From assembly GCF_001423845.1 (NCBI RefSeq), contig NZ_LMPM01000001.1, positions 428,001 to 492,000 of the forward strand: a stretch of DNA of 64,000 nucleotides. Reading direction: 5' to 3'. A program made the translations under genes and the position numbers. The notes under the pieces are model-generated. The model ran no database searches, was not told the origin of the DNA, and worked only from the letters and a program-made list of their open reading frames with translations. Shown here piece by piece: positions 63,858-64,000 of this stretch. The first letter of the stretch is position 1. The number at the start of each line of letters is the position of its first letter. The stretch comes from Sphingomonas sp. Leaf357. GTDB taxonomy: Bacteria; Pseudomonadota; Alphaproteobacteria; Sphingomonadales; Sphingomonadaceae.

Positions 63858-64000
63858 GTGAGCTTCAACGATCCCACCAGCGACCGGCGCTTCGGACTGA
63901 CGCGCACCGTCACCCTGCCGGGCCCGCTGCGCCTCGATGGCGGCGTGCTGCTGTCGCCGGTCGATATCGCCTATGAGACGTACGGCACGCTCGACGCGGA
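63858..64000 (+). CDS. metX: Homoserine O-acyltransferase MetX (N-terminal part; runs off the window end)
   Basis: From GTG 63858 the frame reads [20 protein letters not shown], then [26 protein letters not shown], the typical start of MetX homoserine O-acetyltransferase (methionine synthesis). It is divergent from hisC; the 66-base gap is too short for a SAM-II riboswitch plus promoter, and I see none. A metX-hisC-tyrC neighbourhood is common in alphaproteobacteria. Confidence 0.88.
   Translation, partial: MSFNDPTSDRRFGLTRTVTLPGPLRLDGGVLLSPVDIAYETYGTLDA

Noticed and set aside
1..64000. CRISPR arrays, insertion sequences, prophage
   Set aside because: No regularly spaced direct repeats, transposase, integrase or phage structural genes were seen by eye.

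Overview
This window is a GC-rich (about 65% by eye) piece of an alphaproteobacterial chromosome. Gene content and order point to Sphingomonas or a close relative in the Sphingomonadaceae. The pointers are hemE - origin - ppsR/maf/aroE/coaE/dnaQ, rho-hemJ-hemE, parB-parA-rsmG-mnmG-mnmE, DUF3576-leuS-lptE-holA, DUF6489, DUF1491, MmcB and a compact type III polyketide synthase operon. Genes are packed tightly, and many neighbours overlap by 4 bases (ATGA, GTGA or TTGA), so translational coupling is common. I see no insertion sequence, prophage or CRISPR array. Calls rest on reading the translated sequence and recalled family motifs; no database search was run.

Left part (1-24 kb): a DUF1697 fragment, gpsA and tsaD run leftward; hemC, hemD and a mitofilin-like membrane protein run rightward. 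A DUF72 gene then diverges from an 870-residue protein that joins two soluble Cache-like sensor modules to a CheW domain. tRNA-Gly(GCC), a redox-active CnoX-type thioredoxin, a Lon-N protein, a UbiH-type monooxygenase, ftsK and lolA follow. The 687-base gap after lolA holds a terminator and a decayed GIY-YIG endonuclease gene. Next come xth, ribA, a HAD phosphatase, the PLP protein YggS, a ThiE-like protein, an outer-membrane protein, and the envelope and translation run DUF3576-leuS-lptE-holA.

Centre (25-42 kb): the replication and segregation hub. parA and parB run leftward with rsmG, mnmG and mnmE, and two parS-like palindromes lie in rsmG and between mnmG and mnmE. Rho, HemJ and HemE follow on the same strand. 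The 295 bases between hemE and ppsR carry an AT-rich stretch and three good DnaA boxes, so this is the likely chromosome origin. Rightward of it are ppsR, maf, aroE, coaE, dnaQ, hpf, ptsN, a thioesterase and DUF1491.

Right part (42-64 kb): a cell-wall hydrolase, mmcB, an exported ankyrin protein, a Sco copper chaperone, YcgN, a YgjP metalloprotease and PBP1a. Then comes the more accessory part: a three-gene type III PKS / methyltransferase / flavoprotein operon (48.2-51.1 kb), a chromosomal APH(3')-like kinase, a polysaccharide deacetylase, an exported DUF1800-DUF1501 pair, and a toxin-immunity-like pair just downstream of tRNA-Leu(GAG). The window closes with a zinc-ribbon/DUF3426 protein, ftsE-ftsX, ydcF, plsC, hisC-tyrC and the start of metX.

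The items most worth a second look are the cytosolic double-Cache/CheW fusion, the tRNA-Leu-linked toxin/immunity pair with its N-terminal NPWHDP marker, and the PKS operon, whose gene set resembles the Streptomyces srsABC locus.
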